DNA of 64,000 bases from Ruminococcus flavefaciens FD-1 (GCA_000174895.1 ACOK01000093.1:16843-80842); one strand, 5' to 3'; positions 43,641 through 54,049 are shown, numbered from the stretch's first letter. Notes: a model not told the origin generated them from the letters alone. A program made the numbers and translations.

Positions 43641-44831
43641 TCACGGCTGAAACGGCTCAACTTCAATACCTTGCTCCGCTAACTTTTCTGTGATTCGGGT
43701 CGCTGCCCACTCAATAAGTTTATCACCAACAGGGACAGCAATTGTTTTAACATCACTGGCAGAAGGAGTAACGGTATGCGAAGATATATCAGCGTTTGCA
43801 GAGCTTTCAGGGACGGCAGGGGCACCACTTTCAGGATACAGTAATTTACTGCCACTGCTGTCCCTATCAGCTTCGTAACGGACACAGATACTGCGAGTGC
43901 CGTTACTTTTAGTTTTGCCATAGCTTATACCGAGCGAGTGAACTTCTTCATCGTGCTGCAATAGTTCGCGGTACATCCAGTTGTTTTTGAATTTCTCTGA
44001 TGGAAACTTTTTGCATAACAGTTCACACAACTCAGACGCACTTCCGCGAAACTCTTTTTGCTCCAGCATAAAATCATGTATCACAGACGGGAAGTTATCA
44101 GGCTTGTCCTCGGGCGGTTTGTCAAGCAACTTCCACTTTGCTCCGTCCCTGATAACATTTATGTCGAGTGACGGAGCACCGCGTCCACTGATTTTCAGAA
44201 CAGCATTATTGCTATCTCCGTTTCTCTGTAGTACAAGACAACCGTCTGATGCACCGGGGATACCATTCGTGCCAAGTATCATGTTGTTCGGATTGGAGTC
44301 TTGCTGCTTTCTGTTGTGGTGAACAAGAATTATTGCGATGCCTAACTCGTCAGCAATAGATTTCAGCGTTGATACGTCCTTGTAATCACTGCCGTACTTC
44401 ATGTCAACAGTTTCGCGCACCTTTTGCAGAGTGTCAATGACTATCAGCTTCAGGTCTGAGAATGTTTCCTTACACTTGCGAAGGTCATCTTCGAGACCGT
44501 TACCGAGAGTGTTGACGAGCAAAACGTATTGCAGATTATCCGTCGGCTCATCTGTCAGCTCATACATTCGCGTCTGCAAATTGTCAGACGTATCTTCAAG
44601 CGCCATGTACACCACATGACCTTGTTCTGTTTTGCGTCCGAGAAACTTTTCACCTTTGGCAATCGCAAGACACATATCCATCATCATCCACGACTTGCCA
44701 ATCTTCGGATCACCTGACAGTACATGGAGTCCGAGATAGATCATTTCGTCAACGATGAAGCGTCTCTTTTTCATTGGAGTATTCATGATCTCGACGCTGC
44801 TTTTGAACTCAATTTCGATTCGTTTTGTCAA
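43641..44831 (-). CDS. RepA-like RecA-fold ATPase/helicase
   Basis: About 396 residues. Walker A LSGDPKIGKSWMM, Walker B LKLIVIDTL, then VHHNRK, the arrangement of AAA_25/RepA hexameric helicases. The C-terminal 150 residues are variable and Ser/Pro-rich. TTG at 44831 is preferred, with GAAAGGATG before it; upstream ATGs lack a site. Such proteins unwind plasmid or mobile-element DNA for replication. Divergent from the RNA polymerase-like gene. Confidence 0.75.
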   Translation of the reverse strand: MTKRIEIEFKSSVEIMNTPMKKRRFIVDEMIYLGLHVLSGDPKIGKSWMMMDMCLAIAKGEKFLGRKTEQGHVVYMALEDTSDNLQTRMYELTDEPTDNLQYVLLVNTLGNGLEDDLRKCKETFSDLKLIVIDTLQKVRETVDMKYGSDYKDVSTLKSIADELGIAIILVHHNRKQQDSNPNNMILGTNGIPGASDGCLVLQRNGDSNNAVLKISGRGAPSLDINVIRDGAKWKLLDKPPEDKPDNFPSVIHDFMLEQKEFRGSASELCELLCKKFPSEKFKNNWMYRELLQHDEEVHSLGISYGKTKSNGTRSICVRYEADRDSSGSKLLYPESGAPAVPESSANADISSHTVTPSASDVKTIAVPVGDKLIEWAATRITEKLAEQGIEVEPFQP

Positions 44832-45157
44832 TAAAAGCCATCCTTTCTTCATAAAAATGTGGGAGCAGTATCCATTATGCAAATCGACCTGTTTTTGCAT
44901 AAGTTTTTGACCGCTCTGAAACATTTTCTGAAACACAAATTGATTTTCATGAGAACTGACCTTTTCTCACTAAAAACAGATATTGACCGCAAAGTGCATA
45001 GAATAGAGCTTTACAGAAACTTTTCTCAAAACTGATATTATGACAGTTTTGAATGTTTTTCAGTCAAAAATGAGCGTTTCGGAATAAAAATGTGGGAGCA
45101 GTATCCTTATTGCATTTTGGTATGTTTTGTGATATACTTTTAGCAGGTGGTGAGACC
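44832..45157. promoter_or_regulatory. divergent control region with 23-bp direct repeats
   Basis: ATAAAAATG-TGGGAGCAG-TATCC occurs identically at 44851-44873 and 45084-45106, in the same orientation 233 bp apart. One copy precedes each divergent gene. Between them is AT-rich DNA with CTTTTCTCA-type stretches. A TTGCAT (45110-45115), 17-base spacer and TATACT (45133-45138) form the rightward promoter immediately after the second copy. The repeats may be regulator or replication-initiator sites. Confidence 0.6.
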
Positions 45158-48130
45158 ATGAAATACAGGATATATGATCTGTCCGTCAGAGCCATGCTGA
45201 ACTACTCCAAGCCTGACGGCATAAGATACAAAACCATTATAGATAAAAATGCTCTGCGGAGCTGTCTGAAACACTCCGCTCACGAGCAGGACGACAATGC
45301 ACTTTTCTATCAGATAATGTGCGTGCTCCACGGTGACGATTTCAAATATGACGGCGCTGACCTTGTGACAGACCTGTCCGAAGTTATCTTCTACGCAGAC
45401 TTCTCACGGGTGTTTGACCGTGACGCATCGCACCCTTACTATGCAAAGCTGCAGGAGAAGGCTGCTGCACTATTCACTAACAGAGGTGTGAAGATAGACT
45501 TCGGCAGCGGTATGCACAAGTACATTGCGTTTGAACGCTCAGCAAGCATGAGCAGAAATGCTGTGCTGTCGTTTATCCGTGAGGACATTTTCTGGAACGT
45601 CACGGAGCGCATTCGTCTCGGCATGGAGATAACCAAGTGTCAGCTCAGCAAGCTGTACGCATACAACGGACTTATGCTCTCAGGCGGCATTCGTGTTGAC
45701 GGAATCGGCATTGATAAGCCCCACAGAGTTATCGTTGTGGATAATCAAAAACACACCGTTCACGACACAGATGTTGTCACTGTTGAAGACGATGGCAGCA
45801 GCAATGCTGTGCGAAAGTATCACCGTGTTGAGCGCAGGGAAAGTGTTGATATTCTCGGTTATGACGGCGAAGGAGTTATCTCAAAAGAGTTCTCCAAGGT
45901 CATCAATAAAAAGTTAAGCGGCGAGCACACATCGTTTCAGATACGACTGCCGTACATCAAGGGTATGCTGCACCAGATAGATATTCACGACTTCTTCAAG
46001 AGCGCAGGAGTTGCAACGCTGACTGATATATGGGGCGTCGAACACAAGGTTTCGGACGTTGATATTATCCTAACCAAGAGTATGTTCAAAGGCTACGGCT
46101 GGCTCTGCGACAACAATATGAGCTGGGAAGACTACTGGGACGCATTCCGCAGATACAAGCACGCTCTGTACATCTCTGGTGTCAGCAAAGACAGTCCGCA
46201 GAAATTCACGGAGCTGAACTATCAGTTTCTCAATACTCTTTCAATGACAGCTGACGAATTCCGACCGCTTGACCTGCCGCTGTCATTTCCTGTGAATGAT
46301 AACCGTCACTGGCTCACCAAGGAAACGGAGAGAGAATACCACAGGCTTTGCACCGACAGGGAGTACCGCCTGAGCTTTTTCACAAGAAGGAAGTACAGCC
46401 GAGGAAGCAAGGACTACTATCTCAAAAAGATACTTGAGAAAAATCCGAAGTTCATTGCAGAGCCAGTTTACGCTGACAGATTGAAGTCACGGGCACAGGC
46501 TGTTCTGAAGCAATATGCTCTCGGACGTCTAATCGTTGCAGGCGACAATCGCTATCTTTCCGCAGACCTTCTCGGCTTCCTTAGAAGTTTTATTCCTGCC
46601 AAAGTGAAAAGAAACACAAGTCAGCGCAACTTCTACAACGGTGCGGTGCAGAGTGATTTTGAGAAGAATGCTTTCTATGCTCCGTCAATGGCGTATGCTC
46701 ACAGCAATGAGTGTACGCTTCTGCGAAATCCGCATATTTCCCGAAACGAAGAGGTTCAGCTGCAAGTCTATCCCGATGTTGAGAATATGAGGAAGTATTA
46801 TCTCAGCCACCTAACCGACGTTGTTATGGTGAACTGGGATTCGCTGACAGCTGAGCGACTCGGCGGTGCGGACTTCGACGGCGACATGATAAAAACTATC
46901 TCAGACCCTATTGTCAACCGCTGTGTCAAGCGCAATTCCAAAGCTGACACTCCGCTGTTGAAGATTCCAAGTGCTGAGCCTGTTATCCGTGATGCAACCG
47001 ACTGGCAGGCACGTTTTGAAACGGTCAAGAGCACATTTTCTTCAAGAGTGGGACAGATCTCAAATGCGGCACTGAACAGAAGTATCATCGCATACAACGA
47101 GAACTCCGCCGACGAGCTTCGCAACAAATGCCGTGAGGAAACTGAGACACTTGCTATCCTCACAGGTCTGGAGATAGACTCTGCCAAGAGCGGAGTGAAG
47201 CCTGATCTGACGGAATACCTCGGCACTAAAAATGTCGCCAAAAGCAAGTTCCTGAAGTACAAAAGCCTTCTCGAAAAGAGCGAGGGACGCCGTGCGTGGT
47301 ACGAGCCGACCTTCGAGGAGCAGTTTGAGAAGTTCTTCGCAGACACGGACTGGAACAAGGTAGACTCCAATGTTGAGCGTCTGCCTTACTTGGCGTATAT
47401 GCTGGGCAAAAATACGGTTCCTGTTGCTGAAAAGCCTGCTGAGGACAGCGAACTTTTCACATTTGCGGCTGATGAAAACTGGAAGGATAAGCTCAGCAGT
47501 GATAAAATGGAGCGGATTAAAGCTCTTGTGACGGACTATGAACGGTGTCTGTCACGCATAAGAGCCTGCGGTCAGCCAGTCAAGGACAGGCAGCGCAGGA
47601 ACGACATTCAGCGCATACTGTACAGCCGTGGTCAGGATCGTGAATACGACGCAGATATGCTGTATACCCTGTTTCAGGGTGCACCTCCAGAGAGGATAAC
47701 TGCTATCAGGCAGGAATTACAGGCTAAGAGCTGGCACTTGACGCCCAAGGAACAGCGTAATGATCTGTTAGCTGAGTGGCTGCCTGAGCTTGAACGGTAC
47801 TATCCGCTTTTCAGCGATTTCCGTTTCGGAGGTTACCGTGTTCTCATTGACCTTATAGCTGACATTGACGATGATAATAACCGCACTGACAGGAAACGCC
47901 TTATCCGTGACGGAGACTCTGCCGATTTCCGACAGCTTATGGAGGCTTATCTCAATGGATCCGTGAATGTGTACTACCGTGACGCTGTTGCTGGCGAGTG
48001 CCGAAAGCTGATAGAAGCGATAATGAAGCCTGACGAGGCAGTTAAGTATATCGTAGCTATGGGCAAAAGAAAAGTGCTCTTCAATCTGCTGTATGACAGG
48101 ATCGAAAAGCACGTCAGGAGGGAGAAATAA
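45158..48130 (+). CDS. single-chain two-barrel RNA polymerase (RdRP/YonO-like)
   Basis: 990 residues from the ATG at 45158 (AGGTGG). It carries the hallmarks of double-psi beta-barrel polymerases in one chain. The first barrel has QIRLPYIKG, with Gln261, Arg263 and Lys268, matching the Q-x-R-x4-KG motif of eukaryotic RNA-dependent RNA polymerases. The second has GADFDGD with the metal-binding triad Asp572/574/576. These are followed by VGQISNA (631-637) and EIDSAKSG (672-679), which parallel the G-x-ISN and DFPKTG motifs after the catalytic site in RDRs. Phage SPbeta YonO is a characterised distant relative that transcribes DNA. Template (DNA or RNA) and role are unknown. It heads a two-gene operon, divergent from a RepA-like helicase in a mobilizable element. 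Confidence 0.85.
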   Translation: MKYRIYDLSVRAMLNYSKPDGIRYKTIIDKNALRSCLKHSAHEQDDNALFYQIMCVLHGDDFKYDGADLVTDLSEVIFYADFSRVFDRDASHPYYAKLQEKAAALFTNRGVKIDFGSGMHKYIAFERSASMSRNAVLSFIREDIFWNVTERIRLGMEITKCQLSKLYAYNGLMLSGGIRVDGIGIDKPHRVIVVDNQKHTVHDTDVVTVEDDGSSNAVRKYHRVERRESVDILGYDGEGVISKEFSKVINKKLSGEHTSFQIRLPYIKGMLHQIDIHDFFKSAGVATLTDIWGVEHKVSDVDIILTKSMFKGYGWLCDNNMSWEDYWDAFRRYKHALYISGVSKDSPQKFTELNYQFLNTLSMTADEFRPLDLPLSFPVNDNRHWLTKETEREYHRLCTDREYRLSFFTRRKYSRGSKDYYLKKILEKNPKFIAEPVYADRLKSRAQAVLKQYALGRLIVAGDNRYLSADLLGFLRSFIPAKVKRNTSQRNFYNGAVQSDFEKNAFYAPSMAYAHSNECTLLRNPHISRNEEVQLQVYPDVENMRKYYLSHLTDVVMVNWDSLTAERLGGADFDGDMIKTISDPIVNRCVKRNSKADTPLLKIPSAEPVIRDATDWQARFETVKSTFSSRVGQISNAALNRSIIAYNENSADELRNKCREETETLAILTGLEIDSAKSGVKPDLTEYLGTKNVAKSKFLKYKSLLEKSEGRRAWYEPTFEEQFEKFFADTDWNKVDSNVERLPYLAYMLGKNTVPVAEKPAEDSELFTFAADENWKDKLSSDKMERIKALVTDYERCLSRIRACGQPVKDRQRRNDIQRILYSRGQDREYDADMLYTLFQGAPPERITAIRQELQAKSWHLTPKEQRNDLLAEWLPELERYYPLFSDFRFGGYRVLIDLIADIDDDNNRTDRKRLIRDGDSADFRQLMEAYLNGSVNVYYRDAVAGECRKLIEAIMKPDEAVKYIVAMGKRKVLFNLLYDRIEKHVRREK

Positions 48131-48966
48131 TGCTGAACGAAATTGAAGAATTCAAGGCTTACACCGAGAAGCCTGTTTACAAGTGCGGCGGTAAACGTGA
48201 CCTTTCCTTTCTCGGACGTTTCAGCTTTGAAATGATGAAGGACTTCACAGGTCTGAGCCGTGTGCTGACTATAATCGCTCTGTGGTATATGTTCAGAAAC
48301 GGCGCTCCCGATGTGGACTATGCACGGCGAGCTCTCTGTGCGTGGTGCAGTATCCCCGACAAAAAAACTGCCGCTCCGCAGGAGGAGTGGCAGTTCAGGA
48401 CTGATTTCAGTGATCTGCATGAGGAGTTTCCCGAATTGGTGGATAAGACGGGAAAAGGCTGGTTTTACAGGCACGTTCACAAGGTTGAAAGGTTCATCAC
48501 AAAGAACAGCGATATTATGAGCAAAGCAACTCTTGCAAAGGCTAAACCGCTGAAACAAGACTTCGATGCGGCGTGGAGAGCTAAGGTCAAGCAGTATCAG
48601 GTGTCGCTTTACTCGCCCGAGACCAAAGGTGCATGGGTGCTGCTGTTTGACGATATACTGGCGGACGCTCTGGAGCTCGGACCGCTGGCGGATAAGACTG
48701 TTTCCTTTACAGATGATGAGAAGGAACGCATCAAGGCGTTACTGCCTGACGGTCTGCCTTATGAGGTGGCGGAGACAGTCATCGCTTACTGCATTGCCAA
48801 CAAGCCCTATGATTCAGACTATGTTATACTGCCTGTCTCCAACTTTGACGCATACTTCGGCAGTACAAGCTTCAGTCACAAGTGGCTCAATTTGTTTCCA
48901 GACACTTTATTTGAACGCGATAAGCAGAGCTTTGGGGTGTGTAGGGTTAAAATCTTGTTAATTTGA
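48130..48966 (+). CDS. polymerase-partner protein (278 aa), unknown
   Basis: The start overlaps the polymerase stop by one base (TAATG), so translation is coupled. Soluble, mixed alpha/beta, with many aromatic residues (YRHVHKVERF, AAWRAKVKQYQVSLYS). No known domain. A helical segment at about 220-255 (YEVAETVIAYCIANKPY) precedes the end, and the last residues FGVCRVKILLI look out of place, so the C-terminus may be truncated at the junction with the restriction island. By position it may be an accessory or specificity factor for the polymerase. Confidence 0.65.
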   Translation: MLNEIEEFKAYTEKPVYKCGGKRDLSFLGRFSFEMMKDFTGLSRVLTIIALWYMFRNGAPDVDYARRALCAWCSIPDKKTAAPQEEWQFRTDFSDLHEEFPELVDKTGKGWFYRHVHKVERFITKNSDIMSKATLAKAKPLKQDFDAAWRAKVKQYQVSLYSPETKGAWVLLFDDILADALELGPLADKTVSFTDDEKERIKALLPDGLPYEVAETVIAYCIANKPYDSDYVILPVSNFDAYFGSTSFSHKWLNLFPDTLFERDKQSFGVCRVKILLI

Positions 48967-49041
48967 AAAATGCGCCATTGCTATTATACAATGTCACTTT
49001 ATGTAACAGATGAATACGTTGTTTAAATATATATAATAATG

Positions 49042-52000
49042 TTATACAGCGTATTTTTTAAAATTTTCAGCCTGTTCCATAACCTTCTCAAATACTTCTT
49101 CGTCCCACTCTGGTGGATAACCATTTTTATAGAGAAGTACCGTTAAATCCATATTAAGCTGGTTTTTTATATCATCACGGGTAGACCAATCTGCAAATTG
49201 TGCTTTGTCATCAACCAGCTCTTTTATTTTTTTGGCAAGGATAATACACTTATCATCCTCATACTTGAAGCCGTGATCGTCACGAACTTTAACAAGAATA
49301 TCATAAAAAGCCTTTTCTTCATAAGTGATACCCATTTTTTCAAAAGAAGACTTATCCTCCTGCAAATCGTTGAGTATCTGAATAAGCTGGTCAGAAAGGT
49401 CATTAACGAAATCAGCAACGACTTCACTTGTAAAGACGAGCTTATCTCTGCTGTTATAAGCATCAACTACCTGTTTTAACCGTTCATCAAACGCAATAGC
49501 CTTGACCTTATTTGTACGCCCATACGCAGTGATAGCTTTTCGTAACAGCTTCAATAGAGCATTAAACCTTGTTATAGGCATTTTGACCTTTTTCAACTCA
49601 TCAAGGAAGTTCTCACTGAATAAGTCAACCTGCTTGTTCTCATCTACAATATTCTCGACACCAGTGCAAGCAATCGCATCACGCACCATATCCTCAACAA
49701 CATGGTTCATAGTTTCAGCATCAGGTGCATCACCTTTCGTCTGCTTATATATGATAGATCGTATTGCAAGGTAAAACTGCGCTTTGGCTGTTTCCGCATC
49801 TGTAAGCTCACCGGACGGGAAACATATAGTGTAAGCACTTTTCAGGCGGCGAGAAAGCCCCATAAATCGGGTTTGAAGCTCTTTGCCTGATTGTACGTAT
49901 TCTGCTGCGTTATTAAGACAATTCAGTCTTTCTAATGGTTCGCCATTATAGAACTTCTCCGCATTGAAGTTTACAAGGAGATCGTCAATTAGTTTCAGGT
50001 GATTACGGAATATGCCGAGTGATATATTAAGTTCATCAATCGGACTCTCCTGCGGACTACCATATCGCTTTACAGCTTCCATCATTTCGTCTTTAATGCC
50101 GATATAATCAACGACAAGACCTTTATCTTTCCCCTCAAACACACGATTTACACGGGATATGGTTTGTATCAGAGTATGTTTCTGTAAAGGCTTGTCAATA
50201 TACATCACAGCAAGTGACGGTACATCAAATCCAGTAATCCACATATCTACTACGATAGCAATAGTGAAATTGGAATCTGTATTCTTAAACTGCTTATCAA
50301 GCATTTTGCGATATTCTTTATTTCCGCAGGCATCGAAAAGAGCTTTGTTATCGTCCTTGCCTTGCGTAGCAACAAGATTAATCTTTGGCAGCGGCAGTAG
50401 CTTCTCAAGTTTTTCTTTGGACAGGCTTTCTTCATGTTCAGTCTTGCGAGGTATACCCCAATCTTTACGAACGGAAAGTATCTCTTGGAGAAGATCATAT
50501 GCAATCTGTCTATCAGAGCAAACAATCATTGCTTTCTGGACTATATTAGGTTTTTCAGCACACATAGTATCATAATGGTCAGCTATATCAAAGGCGAGCT
50601 TATGCAGTCGACTGTGATCGCCAAGTATAACCTTCATTTTGGTCATAGCTCTCTTGCTTTCCTCAATCTGTTCAGCCGTAGAGCCTTGGTCTGCACAACG
50701 GTCATAGTATTTCTGTATTTCTTTTGCCTGTTCAGCAGATTCGATGACACGCGCAAGGCGTGGTTCATAGGAGATACGAACGGTTATGCCATCATCGCTG
50801 GATTCTTTCATTGTATAACTTTCTACCACATCACCGAATACGGCAATTGTTTCATCAATAGGCGTACCAGTAAATCCGCAATATGTCGCATTTGGAAAAC
50901 TTGTACGCAGATAATGGGCAAATCCGTAAGTTGTAAATACACCCTTATCCGTCTTTTTTAGTTTAGAGCCGACACCTGTCTGCGTTCGATGTGCTTCATC
51001 GGAAATACAGATAATATTGCTTCGTTCAGATAGGAGTCCTGTATTCTCGCAGAATTTCTTTATTGTGGTGATATATACACCGCCACTCGGTCTGTCACCG
51101 AGCGTTTTAGCTAAGTCCTCACGGGTTTCAATACTTCGCACATCTTCCTCATGAAGATACTTCTTAGCTGTCACGAAAAGCTCAGATGTTTGTGTGTCGA
51201 GGTCTTCACGGTCAGCAATAATAACAACCGTAGGATTATTGAAAGTATCATTATCTCTCTGCAATATCAAGCGTGAGAGAAAAAGCATCGTATAAGTTTT
51301 ACCGCAGCCCGTAGCACCGAAGTATGTACCGCCTTTGCCGTCACCGTCAGGACGTAGGTGTAGCTTAATATTATCGAGCATCTTTCTTGCACCAAAAAAC
51401 TGGGGATAACGACAGACAATAGCTTCATTCTTAGGGCTGTCATAGGGATAGAATACGAAATCACGAAGCAGAGCTACTACACGATCTTTGGCGAAAGCTC
51501 CCTCTATCATTGTAAACAGCGAGCTAATTCCATTAGCAACTGTATCTGTATCATTAGCCTTATTCCAAGCATAATAATACTCATAAGGTGTGAAGATACT
51601 GCCCATACGGGTATTTGCACCGTCGCTGATAACTGAGAGGAAACAATACTTCATCAGCTTAGGAATATCACGGCAATAGCGTATTGTAATCTGTTTCCAC
51701 GCATCAAAAATTGTGGTATCTTCTTCTATCGCAGTTTTAAATTCAAAGATAGCGACAGGAATACCATTGATAAACAACAGCATATCAGGGCGACGCAGAT
51801 GTTCTCCCTGCACAGAATACTGATTAACAACTTTGAAGATGTTTTTATCAGGCTCATCATAATTGATGTAATCAATATGGAGTGCGACCTTGGAGAAATC
51901 ATCACGGGCAAGGTCAAAGCCCTCATTCACAAGCCTGAATGCTTTACGGTTGCCGAGGTACAGCGGAGTTGCATTGATAAGGCTCAGCTTGTTGATTATC

Positions 52001-52200
52001 TTTTGCATCTCAGTATCGGACAACCCGATATAACGTGAGGTCAGATAAGAACGGAGATCGTTCAGCAGAAGTATGTCCTCATACTTACGGTGCATATCCT
52101 CTCCGCAGACATAGGTGTAACCTTGCTTTTCGCACAGCTCTATGATAGCTTTCTCAAGCTCTGCTTCGGTAAATTTGCCTTTCGTGAAATGATAATCCAT
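49042..52200 (-). CDS. hsdR: type I restriction endonuclease, HsdR subunit
   Basis: 1052 residues. N-terminal PD-(D/E)xK nuclease (RRPDMLLFINGIPVAIFEFK), SF2 motor with Walker A FGATGCGKTYT, DEAH box ISDEAHRTQ, and the later motif WITGFDVPS...QTISRVNR. Complete length. It translocates DNA and cuts unmethylated targets together with HsdM and HsdS. Last gene of the leftward defence operon starting at hsdM; the KAP NTPase and Abi-like genes lie between. Confidence 0.95.
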   Translation of the reverse strand: MDYHFTKGKFTEAELEKAIIELCEKQGYTYVCGEDMHRKYEDILLLNDLRSYLTSRYIGLSDTEMQKIINKLSLINATPLYLGNRKAFRLVNEGFDLARDDFSKVALHIDYINYDEPDKNIFKVVNQYSVQGEHLRRPDMLLFINGIPVAIFEFKTAIEEDTTIFDAWKQITIRYCRDIPKLMKYCFLSVISDGANTRMGSIFTPYEYYYAWNKANDTDTVANGISSLFTMIEGAFAKDRVVALLRDFVFYPYDSPKNEAIVCRYPQFFGARKMLDNIKLHLRPDGDGKGGTYFGATGCGKTYTMLFLSRLILQRDNDTFNNPTVVIIADREDLDTQTSELFVTAKKYLHEEDVRSIETREDLAKTLGDRPSGGVYITTIKKFCENTGLLSERSNIICISDEAHRTQTGVGSKLKKTDKGVFTTYGFAHYLRTSFPNATYCGFTGTPIDETIAVFGDVVESYTMKESSDDGITVRISYEPRLARVIESAEQAKEIQKYYDRCADQGSTAEQIEESKRAMTKMKVILGDHSRLHKLAFDIADHYDTMCAEKPNIVQKAMIVCSDRQIAYDLLQEILSVRKDWGIPRKTEHEESLSKEKLEKLLPLPKINLVATQGKDDNKALFDACGNKEYRKMLDKQFKNTDSNFTIAIVVDMWITGFDVPSLAVMYIDKPLQKHTLIQTISRVNRVFEGKDKGLVVDYIGIKDEMMEAVKRYGSPQESPIDELNISLGIFRNHLKLIDDLLVNFNAEKFYNGEPLERLNCLNNAAEYVQSGKELQTRFMGLSRRLKSAYTICFPSGELTDAETAKAQFYLAIRSIIYKQTKGDAPDAETMNHVVEDMVRDAIACTGVENIVDENKQVDLFSENFLDELKKVKMPITRFNALLKLLRKAITAYGRTNKVKAIAFDERLKQVVDAYNSRDKLVFTSEVVADFVNDLSDQLIQILNDLQEDKSSFEKMGITYEEKAFYDILVKVRDDHGFKYEDDKCIILAKKIKELVDDKAQFADWSTRDDIKNQLNMDLTVLLYKNGYPPEWDEEVFEKVMEQAENFKKYAV

Positions 52201-52213
52201 ATAGTCACCTTCT

Positions 52214-54019
52214 TTATTCGCTAATACTTCCTGTATTTCTATCTATTGCATCACAAATCCATCTTAATTGCAGTTTCTTGATACAATCTAAGTGGAATTC
52301 GCCTTTTTGTAGTAATAATGAAATGTCGTTTTTTAAATTCTTAATAGACGATAATGCTTCTTCGGATAGTTCATTATAATCAATCGTTAATAGTATATGG
52401 CGAAGATCATTCAATGTTTCAGCTGTATACTCGGGAACGTGATCAATGATTTTATCAAGTGAAATTGTCTCCACGATTCTATTAGGATTATGCTGGCGTA
52501 TACCATCATTTGAAATCTTAGTGATTATGTCTGCATAATTTAATGAATCAGGTAGTTCAATAGAATCTGGTTTATAGTCGAGGGATTCAAATACTTTGTT
52601 CTGAATTTCCTTAAACTTCCTTGCTCCATCAGCATCTTGTATAGCAAGCGTGCTTGAAAACAAATGATGCGTTCTATTAAACTTTGTTCCTCTGCCTTTA
52701 AGGTTATTTATTATTTTCTCTATTATTTCGTCTATCTTATCGTTATTCAGCAGCGCATCATATTTTAGAATGAGCAGACAGTTGATAATACGGTCATAGT
52801 GTTTTAGGCTTATGTCAGATACATCATCTAATCTGCTGTAAATGTTCTGAATAGCCGTATTGAGTGCTTCTTCTGTACTTATGTATAATGAGTACAGCAC
52901 TTTCAAGTCTTTATCATTATAACCTGTTTTGTCAACATAGATTAGATAATCGCTATATTCTGCAATAGTTTTTATTATTGCCTCTTGCGAAATAATTTGA
53001 TAATGATAGTAATCATAACAAAAACGCATCATCGGATAAATACTATTTCCTGATAATTCCGAATCTAACAAAGAGTTATCCTTGTATTTTAAGTCAGGAT
53101 TGTCAAGGCGCTTCTGTAAGTAATTGACAAGTCCAATAAGCACGCACTTCTTAAACTCACTATCAGCGGTTATGCTATATGTTTTCATATAGTTATAAAT
53201 ATCACACGCTTTTTGGCAGGCTACTATAACTTCACGAAAATTTGTAATATCATTTCTATATAGAGAACGTCTTGGCGTAGTGAGAACACCTTTGAAACTG
53301 CTTAAATCATTGTTTTCAAATTTGTCAATTATGCTGTCAATTGTCTCCTGAAAATCAGCATGGAATTGCAATGTGTCTGATATGGTTTTTTCTTTTGCTT
53401 TGAGATATTTCTGAGCATCTTCTGAATATACTTTTATGTATTCTGTTTTTTCTATGCCATACTCTTGCTTCTTTTTTTCTTCGATATGAAAGTGGAGTAG
53501 TTCGCTCTCATTTGTAACAAGCAAAACCTTTACGCCATCATTCTCACACATATTATTGATATAGCCGAGCAATTCAATAATATCTATCTGAGTACGCTCT
53601 ATATCTTCTAATACCAATAGTTTTTTATTCAAATTTATCGAATCATAAACCTTTTGCATTTGCTTATCTGATACTTGCCCTATATCATAACCGACTCTAC
53701 TTGTCATAGCATTAAAAACAGTTTTCGGTACAACTGAAGCGGCTACGCCAGCTGTAGTCAATACTTCGTGCTTTTTCTTGAATTTGAAAGAGCGTAGTTC
53801 AGTATAAATTGCTTTACTGATTTCAGAAGTATCAGAGAGTCCATACAGTGACACAATGACACACTTATACTTTCCATTATCTTCAAGAAAGGACTTGAGT
53901 TTAGTTTTGACATAGTAACTCTTTCCAGAACCCCATTCACCAGTAAGCATGATAGCTCTGCCTGTTATATCGTTTTTAAGATAGTTGAGAATGAAGCGGT
54001 TCATTTCATCGTAGGTCAT
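52214..54019 (-). CDS. KAP-family P-loop NTPase
   Basis: 601 residues. Walker A GEWGSGKSYYV (27-37), Walker B LLVLEDIER and a sensor region LLVTNE. A hydrophobic stretch after about residue 87 (TTAGVAASVVPKTVF) recalls the membrane-proximal insert of KAP proteins. C-terminal 350 residues are helical with no domain known to me. Embedded between the Abi-like gene and hsdR, with 14-30-base gaps, it probably belongs to the same defence operon. Confidence 0.75.
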   Translation of the reverse strand: MTYDEMNRFILNYLKNDITGRAIMLTGEWGSGKSYYVKTKLKSFLEDNGKYKCVIVSLYGLSDTSEISKAIYTELRSFKFKKKHEVLTTAGVAASVVPKTVFNAMTSRVGYDIGQVSDKQMQKVYDSINLNKKLLVLEDIERTQIDIIELLGYINNMCENDGVKVLLVTNESELLHFHIEEKKKQEYGIEKTEYIKVYSEDAQKYLKAKEKTISDTLQFHADFQETIDSIIDKFENNDLSSFKGVLTTPRRSLYRNDITNFREVIVACQKACDIYNYMKTYSITADSEFKKCVLIGLVNYLQKRLDNPDLKYKDNSLLDSELSGNSIYPMMRFCYDYYHYQIISQEAIIKTIAEYSDYLIYVDKTGYNDKDLKVLYSLYISTEEALNTAIQNIYSRLDDVSDISLKHYDRIINCLLILKYDALLNNDKIDEIIEKIINNLKGRGTKFNRTHHLFSSTLAIQDADGARKFKEIQNKVFESLDYKPDSIELPDSLNYADIITKISNDGIRQHNPNRIVETISLDKIIDHVPEYTAETLNDLRHILLTIDYNELSEEALSSIKNLKNDISLLLQKGEFHLDCIKKLQLRWICDAIDRNTGSISE

Positions 54020-54049
54020 ATAAAATTTCCTTTCTTAAAGCATTAGTTA

